Of a stretch of 64,000 nucleotides of DNA, positions 41,995-50,582 are shown piece by piece. The stretch lies in NCBI GenBank assembly GCA_934322085.1, contig CAKRGF010000010.1:6734-70733 (forward strand), in the 5' to 3' direction. This DNA is from an uncultured Eubacterium sp. Lineage in GTDB: Bacteria; Bacillota; Clostridia; Lachnospirales; Lachnospiraceae. Position 1 is the stretch's first letter, and the number at the start of each line of letters is the position of its first letter. Under the pieces are notes generated by a model, which saw nothing but the letters and a program-made list of their open reading frames with translations, had not been told where the DNA came from and did no database searches. The position numbers were made by a program, and so were the translations under genes.

Positions 41995-42459
41995 ATGACA
42001 AGCGATGAGTCGTTTATGAAACAGGCAGTGAAGCAGGCGAAAAAGGCGTATGACAAACTGGAAACGCCAATTGGCTGTGTGATTGTGTATGAGGATAAAA
42101 TCATTGCCAGAGGATATAATAAAAGAAATATGAAGAAAAACACGCTTGCTCATGCGGAAATTCTTGCGATTAATAAAGCGAGTAAGGTGCTTGGCGACTG
42201 GCGGCTTGAAGACTGTACGATGTATGTTACATTAGAGCCGTGTCCGATGTGTGCCGGAGCGATTGTGCAGGCACGGATTCCGCGCGTGGTGATTGGCAGC
42301 ATGAATCCAAAAGCGGGATGCGCAGGCTCCGTTTTGAATCTTTTGCAGCAGGATGGATTGAACCATCAGGTGGAGATAACAAAGGGTGTACTTGTGGAGG
42401 AATGCAGTGGATTGATGACCAGTTTTTTCAGAGAATTGCGAAAAAAGAAAAAAGCGTAA
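41995..42459 (+). CDS. tadA: tRNA-specific adenosine deaminase TadA
   Basis: A 154-residue zinc deaminase. HAEILAI (about residues 53-59) supplies the zinc His and catalytic Glu, and PCPMCAGAI (about 82-90) supplies the two Cys. It converts A34 to inosine in tRNA-Arg. The ATG is set by TAGGAGGAATCACG; the longer frame from 41929 overlaps the upstream gene. A strong promoter for the SRP RNA follows 7 bases after its stop. Confidence 0.93.
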   Translation: MTSDESFMKQAVKQAKKAYDKLETPIGCVIVYEDKIIARGYNKRNMKKNTLAHAEILAINKASKVLGDWRLEDCTMYVTLEPCPMCAGAIVQARIPRVVIGSMNPKAGCAGSVLNLLQQDGLNHQVEITKGVLVEECSGLMTSFFRELRKKKKA

Positions 42460-42465
42460 TGGTAT

Positions 42466-42494
42466 TTGACATACCGTGAAAAAACAGATATAAT
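42466..42494 (+). promoter_or_regulatory. Consensus sigma-A promoter for the SRP RNA
   Basis: TTGACA (42466-42471) and TATAAT (42489-42494) are both perfect and 17 bases apart, as expected for an abundant stable RNA. Confidence 0.88.
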
Positions 42495-42514
42495 TGTTAT
42501 GATATTGTTTATAA

Positions 42515-42785
42515 CGGATTCGTTTCCCCTATTGGGAGGCAGACCGTTTCAAATTTCCGTGCAGCCGGGGAGATAGCGGTGCCCTGTACCTGCAATCCGC
42601 TATAGCAGGGGTGTTGTCCCATCGAGGGTCTTTTGACGGAGAGCTGCCCAAAGTAAGTGGCGTTGACACTTGGGTCTTGCGCAACAGGAACTTGTGAACC
42701 GTGTCAGGTCAGGAATGAAGCAGCACTAAGCAATCCTTCCTGTGTGACGCGAGGGTGCCTGAGCCTAGCTAACTGCTTTGGTAAC
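42515..42785 (+). ncRNA. ffs: Signal recognition particle RNA, large Gram-positive type
   Basis: The 5' domain contains GGGGAGATAGCGGTGCCCTG followed by ACCTGCAATCCGCTATAGC, and the central part contains the domain IV helix with GTGTCAGGTCAGGAATGAAG and CAGCACTAAGC, which bind Ffh. The 3' part GACGCGAGGGTGCCTGAG closes the long helix. The length of about 270 fits the Bacillus/Clostridium large form with the Alu domain. Ends are approximate. In many Firmicutes it precedes dnaX; here a cNMP-domain protein follows. Confidence 0.93.
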
Positions 42786-42859
42786 GTCTTCTGATTTTGA
42801 TTCGACATGGGATGCACGGATTTTATATTATACAGCTTTTTCACGAGGAGTTGTTACAT

Positions 42860-45172
42860 ATGGCAGAGAGTTTGGTCTTAAATGGAAACAGTTCCATTAC
42901 AAAAGGAACGGTTATATTTGAAAAAGGACAGCCGTTGCAGTCGACGGCACTAATACTTAAGGGACGAGTGATTGTACAGGGCGAGGGCGTCCGGATGACA
43001 ATCGGCTCAGGAAATTTTTTGGGAATGTGCGATGTTTGGAAAAAGGAGCATTCCTTTACTTATGTTGCACTTGATGATTTGGTTTTGTTTGGGTTGCCGA
43101 TGGAAAATGAAAAGCAGGCAGCTCTTTTACTGGAGCAGAAGCCACAGTACCGCGGTCTTTTAGTGACCTCGTTAAATTTCTTTTATCACGATGTGTTCCG
43201 TGTGTTTGGAAAATTGAAGACAGAGACGGAAAAGGTGGCTGAGTTTGTACATCAGACCTACCTGCGTTATCAGAAACTTGCAGAAAGTGCTGGGCTGACG
43301 GCGGAAAAAATTGCGGCGATGGAACGTCTTTTGAGCCAGCAGATGGAGAAATATCCACTTGCGGAAAAAATCACGTATTTTATCCAGTGCAGTAAGATTC
43401 CGATTGAAGCGCAGAAAAATTATTATGGTGCCAGTGCCTATGTGGCACAAAAACAATTTGAAGAACAGTGTGCGGTGCTTCCTCAATTGGTAGGAGGATG
43501 CCGTTATTACAGTGATTGGCTGACACGTTATTTCCGAATTATGATTATGGATGAAAAAAATCTGTTTTCGTTAGTGGGACGTATGGCGCTCGGCGTAAGA
43601 CGTTCCGGACAAAATGACAGTGAATTAAGTGTTATGCTTGACCATATTTTGGAGCAGATTAATAATACAGAAACTTTGTTGTTAGAGTATGCTGGTGTGA
43701 ATCTGAATCTTGACAGACAGCGTATGGAAGAAACATATTTTGCTCTGTTATCAGATGATACCGGAAGTCTGGATGCGTTTGATCAGGAAGACTTAAAAGT
43801 ATTGGATCATTCCGTACAGCAGATTCTTGATTATGCAGAAGTTTCCGATGAGACGGCAGAAAAATTTGGAGCGGCTGTTGAGTCGTTTTTGGCGTGCGTG
43901 GACAAGTTTGCGAGAACGCCGGAAGCATCCGCTCTGCGCAAAGAATTAATAAAATATTTTTTTGAAATTTATGAGCGTGCCTGTAAAAAAAGTTTTCAGG
44001 ATGCAAATCCACCGCTTGCAGTGAAATTGTTTTTAAGATATGGCTATGTCAGCGAGGAACTTCTGACGGAGGAAGAACTCCGCACCCTTCTGACACTGCC
44101 GGATTCGAGAGAAGAAGAAACTACATGCCGTGTTTATACGATGAGCGAGTGGCTGCGTGAGATTTATGAGGGCAGAAAAAATCCATCGAAAGATGAGTTT
44201 GATACCGATTATGAAGAATCTCTCCGCAAGCAGGTGCAGGAGAAAAAACTTACAAAAGCTGAGGCCGATGATGCGTTTCGTGATGCGGACAAGCGGCTTC
44301 ATTTTGAAGTGGAAAATCTGCTTAGTTATGCGGATCGAATTCTCAGTGGAAATATTTCTACCTTTGTACCGGTTTTGTGTTCGGAAGGTATTTATACAAA
44401 ATTAGAAAGTGCAGTAGTAACTTCTGCTATTATTAATAAGATTGTAAACCGTGTGGAGAAAATTGATTATTCTATTTTTTACCGTGAGCGCATGGTGGCA
44501 TATGAAGAAGCGGGGCTTACCCGTTTTACTGTGACAGGACGTTATACGCCGGAGTTTATCATATTCCCGGTATATGGGCGCAAAGGACTGATGTGGCAGG
44601 ATATCGAGGGACGAAAAAAAGAAACACATGGAAGAATTCTTCTGCCATCGTTTATGGAGCAGAATTTAGAGGCTGAGCTTCTGAAAATGCTTGCTTATTT
44701 CCGCTGGGAAAAATGCCGTACGGAAATGGGAGCGCAATGGAACAATTATCGTTATCCATCGCTCACTGCTGAGTATACGGATTATTTACAGTTTTTTAAA
44801 AAGAATAATGACCTGTCGCCGGAAAAACGAGAGAAAGTAAAAGCACAGCTTACGCAGTGCGGAAACCGTCATAAAGATGTATTTGCCAAAGATTATGCAG
44901 ACTGGGTGCTGCGTGAGGCAACCGGGGCGATGAAGCTGAATCGTGTGGCGCGTGATATTTTGTTTACCTATTGTCCGTTAGCTCCTCAGATTGCGGAGGG
45001 GCTGCTTGCGCAGAATGCGTACCGGGATGCGGCGCGCCGTTATATGATTGAAAAGGGCAAAAGAGAAAAAGAAATTAATATGGCAGTGCACCGTTTTGAA
45101 AAGGCAGGTGTGAATTTGCCGGAAGAAGTGGAACAAACAAGGTGTTTTGTGTTAGATTTACAAGGAGCATAA
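42860..45172 (+). CDS. Large protein with N-terminal cyclic-nucleotide-binding-like domain
   Basis: A 770-residue soluble protein. Residues about 1-110 form a cNMP-binding-type beta roll (TKGTVIFEKGQPLQSTALILKGRVIVQGEG spans about 14-43; parts: GTVIFEKGQPLQ and ILKGRVIVQGEG). The rest is charged and helical with no domain I recognise, though the last third (about 550-770) is more conserved in look. There is no DNA-binding helix-turn-helix. The start at 42860 follows CGAGGAG. It lies 3 bases from the next orphan gene, suggesting that they act together. Function unknown. Confidence 0.7.
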   Translation: MAESLVLNGNSSITKGTVIFEKGQPLQSTALILKGRVIVQGEGVRMTIGSGNFLGMCDVWKKEHSFTYVALDDLVLFGLPMENEKQAALLLEQKPQYRGLLVTSLNFFYHDVFRVFGKLKTETEKVAEFVHQTYLRYQKLAESAGLTAEKIAAMERLLSQQMEKYPLAEKITYFIQCSKIPIEAQKNYYGASAYVAQKQFEEQCAVLPQLVGGCRYYSDWLTRYFRIMIMDEKNLFSLVGRMALGVRRSGQNDSELSVMLDHILEQINNTETLLLEYAGVNLNLDRQRMEETYFALLSDDTGSLDAFDQEDLKVLDHSVQQILDYAEVSDETAEKFGAAVESFLACVDKFARTPEASALRKELIKYFFEIYERACKKSFQDANPPLAVKLFLRYGYVSEELLTEEELRTLLTLPDSREEETTCRVYTMSEWLREIYEGRKNPSKDEFDTDYEESLRKQVQEKKLTKAEADDAFRDADKRLHFEVENLLSYADRILSGNISTFVPVLCSEGIYTKLESAVVTSAIINKIVNRVEKIDYSIFYRERMVAYEEAGLTRFTVTGRYTPEFIIFPVYGRKGLMWQDIEGRKKETHGRILLPSFMEQNLEAELLKMLAYFRWEKCRTEMGAQWNNYRYPSLTAEYTDYLQFFKKNNDLSPEKREKVKAQLTQCGNRHKDVFAKDYADWVLREATGAMKLNRVARDILFTYCPLAPQIAEGLLAQNAYRDAARRYMIEKGKREKEINMAVHRFEKAGVNLPEEVEQTRCFVLDLQGA

Positions 45173-45175
45173 AGA

Positions 45176-46444
45176 ATGAGTAGAAAACGAGAGAATGTGC
45201 GTCAGTGCAACACAATTCGTCAGTTAATTGACGACAATAAGTATACAAAAGCACTCGAACTGATTGATACAATTTCTTTAGATGAAGTTGGCTCGTTAGG
45301 TGATTTATACCGTTATGCAGAACTGTATGAAAAAGCAGAGCGGATGGATAAAAAGAAAGAAATTTTTTACCATATCTATCATCGTACGCATTCCCGTTAT
45401 ATGTTGAATCGTCTGCTTCGTCTGACAATTCGTATGGGCGACATGGATGAAGCAAGAGAATTGTATTTTGCCTATGAGATTGCTGGGCCGATTACACTGG
45501 ATACCTTTGAACTTCGTTATCTTCTTGCGAAAGCAGAGGGAGAACCGGCAGAGCGGCTGATTCAGATTTTGGAAGAATTGAAAAAGGAAGAATATACAGA
45601 AGAGTGGGGATTTCGTCTTGCCTGTCTGTATGAAAAGACTGGGCAGATTGAAAAATGCATTCAGGAATGTAAGGACTTGAAACTTTGGTTTGGCGAGGGG
45701 GAGATTGTAGATAAGGCAATGCAGTTGTTAGAGCATTGTGAAAACCCGGCGGTTACAGAACCGGAGGAATTAGAAGAGACGATTGAGAAGGAATTGCCGG
45801 AGCGAAGAGAAGAATATGAGCCGGTAGAACCGGAAGAAATAGAAGAAGAGCCACAGGAAAATGAAGATGTGGAAGAGGCAGAGGAAAGCGAAGAGCCGGA
45901 TGGTCCTTTGGTGGAGTCTGTGGGCGAAGTCAAGGTGGTGGCGAAGCGGAAGAAAGAAAAACCGCTTGCAAAACCGGAAAATGTAGAAGAACTGCTTGAA
46001 GAAAAGGAAGAGGACATTTCAGAGCGTGGTATTTTGTACCGTACGCTGAAAAGCGCAATGAATCATGTCCGCTATGGAGATAAAATGCCGCATTTTGTAT
46101 TTGCCGGCGGCGAGGAGCGCATTGTGCTTGCAGTTGCAAAGCGCGTGGCGAAGGAACTGAACAGAGTGGGTTATGTTTCGGTGCGGAGTATCGTCAAAAT
46201 TACAGCTGAAAAATTAAATCAAATTGATTTGGCGGAACAGGCAGGAAAAATTGCCGGCGGCTGTATGTTAGTGACAGATGCTGCTGAACTGACAAAAGAA
46301 TCTGTCGACAAATTGAAGGCGGTGATTGAGCAGGAGGATGAAAAAGTCGTCATCATGCTGGCTGGACCGTTTGATGAGATGGACTGCTTTTTAGACATCT
46401 ATCCGGAATTAGCAGAAAAACTAGTGTATAAGATTCGTATGTGA
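45176..46444 (+). CDS. Orphan protein with TPR-like N terminus, acidic linker and degenerate AAA-like C terminus
   Basis: A 422-residue protein. The N-terminal 190 residues are TPR-like helices (LYRYAELYEKAERMDKK, LACLYEKTGQIEKC). A very acidic Glu/Pro linker follows (about 195-260). The C-terminal domain (about 285-422) has the order of an AAA+ core, but where Walker A is expected it reads FVFAGGEERIVLAVAKR with no G-K-S/T, and MLVTDAAELT replaces the Walker B acids. ATP hydrolysis is therefore unlikely. It is coupled to the upstream cNMP-domain protein. Confidence 0.62.
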   Translation: MSRKRENVRQCNTIRQLIDDNKYTKALELIDTISLDEVGSLGDLYRYAELYEKAERMDKKKEIFYHIYHRTHSRYMLNRLLRLTIRMGDMDEARELYFAYEIAGPITLDTFELRYLLAKAEGEPAERLIQILEELKKEEYTEEWGFRLACLYEKTGQIEKCIQECKDLKLWFGEGEIVDKAMQLLEHCENPAVTEPEELEETIEKELPERREEYEPVEPEEIEEEPQENEDVEEAEESEEPDGPLVESVGEVKVVAKRKKEKPLAKPENVEELLEEKEEDISERGILYRTLKSAMNHVRYGDKMPHFVFAGGEERIVLAVAKRVAKELNRVGYVSVRSIVKITAEKLNQIDLAEQAGKIAGGCMLVTDAAELTKESVDKLKAVIEQEDEKVVIMLAGPFDEMDCFLDIYPELAEKLVYKIRM

Positions 46445-46483
46445 GGAGGCGCCGTTATGGACAAGGAGGCGCCGTTATGGACG
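46444..46483 (+). repeat. 20-bp tandem duplication of a ribosome site plus start codon
   Basis: AGGAGGCGCCGTTATGGAC occurs at 46444-46462 and again at 46464-46482. Each copy has its own Shine-Dalgarno and ATG. The first ATG (46457) is out of frame and ends after 26 codons; the second (46477) opens the flavin reductase gene. Confidence 0.85.
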
Positions 46484-47046
46484 AAAAAAAACAAGTATGG
46501 AAACCGGGCAACATGCTTTACCCGGTGCCGGCAGTGATGGTGAGCTGTGGCAATAAAAATGGAGAGAAAAATATTATTACGATTGCGTGGGCGGGCACAA
46601 TCTGCTCGGACCCTGCGATGGTTTCGATTTCAGTGCGTCCGGAGAGATATTCCTATGCGATGATTCAGGAGACCGGCGAGTTTGTGATAAACCTTACGAC
46701 AAAGGAACTTACTTATGCGACGGATTGGTGCGGCGTGAAATCCGGACGGGATGTGGATAAGTTCAAAGAGATGAACTTGACGGCGATGCCCGGTGAAAAA
46801 CTTACCTTTGCACCAATTATTGCGGAAAGCCCGGTGAATTTAGAGTGCCGTGTGCAGAAAGAAATTCCGCTTGGCAGCCACAATATGTTTTTGGCAAAAA
46901 TAGAAGATGTCATGATTAGTGAGAAATACATGAACGAGACCGGAAAATTTGAACTCAATCAGACCGGACTTGTGACGTATTCTCATGGCGAGTATTTTGT
47001 CCTTGGTGAGAAAATTGGAAAATTTGGTTATTCCGTAAAAAAATGA
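46477..47046 (+). CDS. Flavin reductase family protein
   Basis: A 189-residue FMN-binding split-barrel protein. It has NIITIAWAGTICSDPAMVSI (about residues 29-48) and SVRPERYSYAMIQETGEFVIN, the flavin reductase-like family pattern, then AESPVNLECRV later. The start is the second of two duplicated ATG sites. In anaerobes such proteins often act as flavoredoxin-like electron carriers. A new promoter for murA follows. Confidence 0.85.
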   Translation: MDEKKQVWKPGNMLYPVPAVMVSCGNKNGEKNIITIAWAGTICSDPAMVSISVRPERYSYAMIQETGEFVINLTTKELTYATDWCGVKSGRDVDKFKEMNLTAMPGEKLTFAPIIAESPVNLECRVQKEIPLGSHNMFLAKIEDVMISEKYMNETGKFELNQTGLVTYSHGEYFVLGEKIGKFGYSVKK

Positions 47047-47117
47047 TTTTCTGTTTTACAAATGTCAAAAGTGTGTTATACTAGTAGAATAAAATGTTTC
47101 AATCAGTGGAGGTTGCG

Positions 47118-48416
47118 ATGAAACAGTACATTATAAAAGGTGGAACGCCACTTTCAGGGGAAGTTACCATCGGCGGTGCGAAAAATGCAGCGCTTGGTAT
47201 TATCGTGGCGGCTATTATGGCGGATGAGCCAGTTACAATTGATAATTTACCGGACGTTGATGACGTCCGGGTTTTGCTGGATGCAATAGAAAGTATAGGT
47301 GCGATTGTGGAGCGTATCGATTCTCATACGGTTCGTATTAATGGTGCCTGTATTAATGATGTAAGTATTGATGAGGATGCAATTCGTAAAATTCGCGGTT
47401 CTTACTATTTAGTAGGAGCTTTGCTTGGTAAATATAAGAAAGCTTTAGTTGCCCTGCCGGGAGGATGTCAGATTGGAAGCCGCCCGATTGACCAGCATAT
47501 TAAGGGCTTTGAACAGCTTGGTGCAAAGGTAAGTATCCATCATGGTAAAATTGACGCGCAGGCGGAAAATCTTGTTGGTACACATATTTATCTGGATTGT
47601 CCGAGTGTCGGTGCTACCATTAATATCATGATGGCGGCATGTATGGCAGAAGGAAAGACAATTATTGAGAATCCGGCAAAAGAACCACATATTGTAGATG
47701 TGGCAAACTTCTTAAATAGTATGGGAGCAAACATCAAAGGTGCCGGAACCGATGCTATCCGAATCCGTGGTGTAGAAGCACTGCACGGAGCGGAGTATTC
47801 GATTATTCCGGATCAGATTGAAGCCGGAACATATATGCTTGCCGTAGCAGCAACTGGCGGTGATGTGATGATTAAAAATGTCATTCCAAAGCATTTGGAA
47901 GCGATTACTGCAAAATTAGTTGAGATTGGTGCGGTTGTGGAAGAGTTTGATGATTGTGTCCGTGTCTGCGCGGACCACCGTTTGTCTTATGCAAATGTTA
48001 AGACAATGCCGTATCCGGGATTCCCGACGGATATGCAGCCACAGATTACGACGCTGCTTGCTTTGTCAGAGGGAACCAGTATTGTTACAGAGACAATTTT
48101 TGAAACACGGTTTAAGTATATCAGTGAACTGCGCCGTATGGGAGCAAATATTTCCGTAGAGGGAAATGCCGCTTTTGTAACTGGTGTAGAAGGCTTTACC
48201 GGGGCACGCGTGAGTGCACCGGATCTGCGTGCGGGTGCAGCACTTGTGATGGCAGGACTTGTCGCAGAAGGTTATACCTACGTGGATGATATTCAGTATA
48301 TTGAGCGAGGGTATGAGAATTTTGCAGAAAAGATCCGTGGGCTTGGCGGCCACATGGAAAAGATAGAGGCAGAGGATGAACGTGCCATAAGGAAATTCAA
48401 AATGAAAGTTTCTTAA
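47118..48416 (+). CDS. murA: UDP-N-acetylglucosamine 1-carboxyvinyltransferase
   Basis: A 432-residue EPSP-synthase-fold enzyme making the first committed step of peptidoglycan. The active-site Cys is C117 in LPGGCQIG, the residue that fosfomycin alkylates. Other landmarks are GGAKNAALG (19-27) and PGFPTDMQPQ (about 301). The start follows GTGGAGG. A likely promoter, TTTACA (47053) with TATACT (47075), lies in the gap. Clostridia often carry two murA copies; which this is cannot be told here. Confidence 0.95.
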   Translation: MKQYIIKGGTPLSGEVTIGGAKNAALGIIVAAIMADEPVTIDNLPDVDDVRVLLDAIESIGAIVERIDSHTVRINGACINDVSIDEDAIRKIRGSYYLVGALLGKYKKALVALPGGCQIGSRPIDQHIKGFEQLGAKVSIHHGKIDAQAENLVGTHIYLDCPSVGATINIMMAACMAEGKTIIENPAKEPHIVDVANFLNSMGANIKGAGTDAIRIRGVEALHGAEYSIIPDQIEAGTYMLAVAATGGDVMIKNVIPKHLEAITAKLVEIGAVVEEFDDCVRVCADHRLSYANVKTMPYPGFPTDMQPQITTLLALSEGTSIVTETIFETRFKYISELRRMGANISVEGNAAFVTGVEGFTGARVSAPDLRAGAALVMAGLVAEGYTYVDDIQYIERGYENFAEKIRGLGGHMEKIEAEDERAIRKFKMKVS

Positions 48417-48494
48417 AAAAAAGATAGAAAGGGAACGCCGAGGGTATCCGGCGTTTTCTGTTATTATCTGAGGAGTGAGAAAGGAGAATCATAA

Positions 48495-49421
48495 GTGAAC
48501 GATAAAGTACAAGAGATTCTGAATGAAGTTGGTAAAGTAATTCGTGGTAAGGACGAAGCGATTGAACTTGTGATGACAGCGATGCTGGCCAAAGGTCATA
48601 TCCTTGTAGAGGATGTTCCAGGTGTTGGTAAGACAACGCTGGCGGTTGCTTTTTCCCGTGCGATGGAATTGACAGAGCGACGTCTGCAGTTTACACCGGA
48701 TGTGCTTCCAAGTGATGTAGTTGGTTTTAATATGATTGGTGCTGATGGTGAGTTTCAGTACAAACCTGGTGCAATTTTGTGTAACCTTCTGCTTGCAGAT
48801 GAGATTAACCGTACCTCGACGAAAACACAGTCGGCTCTTTTGGAGGTCATGGAAGAAGGACAGGTAACGGTCGATGGTGTGACACGACAGCTGCCAAATC
48901 CATTTATTGTAGTGGCAACACAGAACCCAGTTGGTTCTGCCGGAACACAGATGCTGCCGGAATCCCAGCTTGACCGATTTATGATTCGTATTTCGATGGG
49001 ATATCCGACGATGGAAGAAGAAGTTCGTCTGATTAAAGAGCGTCAGGACATTAACCCACTTGATTTTATCCAGGAAATTATTTCAAAACGGGAACTGCTT
49101 GAAATGCAGGATCAGGTAAAACAGATTTATGTAGATGATAAAGTGCTTACTTATTTATCGAAGATTGTGGATGCAACAAGAAATCATTCCATGATTACAC
49201 TCGGCGTGAGTCCACGTGGAACACTTGCCCTTATGGATATGTCAAAAGCGCATGCGTTCGTTCAGGGACGTACCTTCGTTTTGCCGGAGGATATCAAACG
49301 TGTTTCCAAAGCGGTACTTGCCCACCGTTTGTTGTTAAATGGTAAGGCACGTATGAGCCACACGACAGAAGAAGATGTCGTTGAGGAAATCGTAGGGAAG
49401 ATTCAAGTCCCTAAATTATAA
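48495..49421 (+). CDS. MoxR-family AAA+ ATPase
   Basis: A 308-residue MoxR ATPase. Walker A is DVPGVGKTTLA (about 40-50), Walker B is LLADEINRT (about 102), and VATQNPVGSAGTQMLPESQLDRFM (sensor 1 and arginine finger region) lies near 142-165 (parts: VATQNPVGSAGT and MLPESQLDRFM). It has a GTG start following AAGGAG. It is the first of a conserved MoxR-DUF58-transglutaminase trio, likely a chaperone for folding or metal loading of a partner at the membrane. Confidence 0.92.
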   Translation: MNDKVQEILNEVGKVIRGKDEAIELVMTAMLAKGHILVEDVPGVGKTTLAVAFSRAMELTERRLQFTPDVLPSDVVGFNMIGADGEFQYKPGAILCNLLLADEINRTSTKTQSALLEVMEEGQVTVDGVTRQLPNPFIVVATQNPVGSAGTQMLPESQLDRFMIRISMGYPTMEEEVRLIKERQDINPLDFIQEIISKRELLEMQDQVKQIYVDDKVLTYLSKIVDATRNHSMITLGVSPRGTLALMDMSKAHAFVQGRTFVLPEDIKRVSKAVLAHRLLLNGKARMSHTTEEDVVEEIVGKIQVPKL

Positions 49422-49454
49422 GTAACATGAGATATGATTCGGAAGGAGGAAATT

Positions 49455-50582
49455 ATGACATTAGGAACTATCCTATACATTCTCCTTTTCTTTGTGAGTG
49501 TTTTCATTTCCATCATGTATTTGGAATTTGGTGCGATGGCACTGATGGGGCTGATGGTGACGATACCAGTCTGCATGTTTCTTTTTCTGCTTGTTTTGCG
49601 AAAGAGAGTCAGTGTGACAGTCGATTCGAAAAATCCACTGGCAGAAAAAGACGCCATAGATAAGCCGGCGAGAGCGGCGATTACTCTGTCGGTAGAAAAC
49701 AGAAGCCGTCTGCTTCCGGTGACGAAAGGAATTGCCAAGGTTCGTTATGAGAATCCATTTTCCGGTGATAAAGGGAAGATGAAAGTTCGTTTTTCTGTGG
49801 ATACCGGGAAAAAAAGAGACCGTAGAATCCCGGTTGTTATGGATAACTGTGGAAATGTTTCCATCACGGTAGAGAAGGTACGAATCTATGATTATTTGAA
49901 TATATTTGCGTGGACAATTGGAAAGCATTTTGAGACGCAGGATGTGCTTGTTCTGCCACCGACTAAAGAGATGTATCTCGGAAAAGACAAATGGTATAAC
50001 GAGACGAGTGCGGACAGCGACCGTTTTTCCACTTATAAAAAGGGAGATGACCCCTCTGAAATATTTGACATTCGTGAATATGCAGATGGGGATAAAATTC
50101 AGAGAATCCACTGGAAATTAAGCAGTAAAACCGGTGATTTGATGGTGAAAGAGGGAAGCCTTCCTCTGATGAAAGAAATTCATATTTTTATTGATTTATG
50201 TGCGACTGGTTCAAAGCAGGAAAGAAATGATAAAATGAACCGGCTGGTTCAGGGCGTGTATTCCATTGCTATGTTTATGATTGAAAGTGGAATCCCGCAG
50301 GCATATATTTGGTATGACAAGGTAAATGGTGTGATTCAGGAATATTCGGTGGAGCAGGAAGAAGAACTGTACTGGATGTTTCAGGAATTGTTCCGCAGTA
50401 AAACAACGACCGAGGCGGGTGAGCTGATGGAAGCTTATGTCGACTGGGGCAAAGGTAGACTTTTAGAATCGGCACTGTATCTGACAGTGGCTGACCACGA
50501 TTCCTTAGATTCCGGGAATCTGGTGCGCGACCGACTGGAAGTAATGGACTTACGAGGTGACGTAATTGAGGATCAGGAATAA
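49455..50582 (+). CDS. DUF58 domain membrane protein
   Basis: A 375-residue protein with two N-terminal transmembrane helices (about 5-45) and a C-terminal DUF58 (von Willebrand factor A-like) domain. The signature is YKKGDDPSEIFDIREYADGD followed by KIQRIHWKLSSKTGDLMVKE (about 193-232). The ATG at 49455 follows GGAAGGAGG. It is the usual partner of MoxR and of the following transglutaminase-like protein. Confidence 0.9.
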   Translation: MTLGTILYILLFFVSVFISIMYLEFGAMALMGLMVTIPVCMFLFLLVLRKRVSVTVDSKNPLAEKDAIDKPARAAITLSVENRSRLLPVTKGIAKVRYENPFSGDKGKMKVRFSVDTGKKRDRRIPVVMDNCGNVSITVEKVRIYDYLNIFAWTIGKHFETQDVLVLPPTKEMYLGKDKWYNETSADSDRFSTYKKGDDPSEIFDIREYADGDKIQRIHWKLSSKTGDLMVKEGSLPLMKEIHIFIDLCATGSKQERNDKMNRLVQGVYSIAMFMIESGIPQAYIWYDKVNGVIQEYSVEQEEELYWMFQELFRSKTTTEAGELMEAYVDWGKGRLLESALYLTVADHDSLDSGNLVRDRLEVMDLRGDVIEDQE

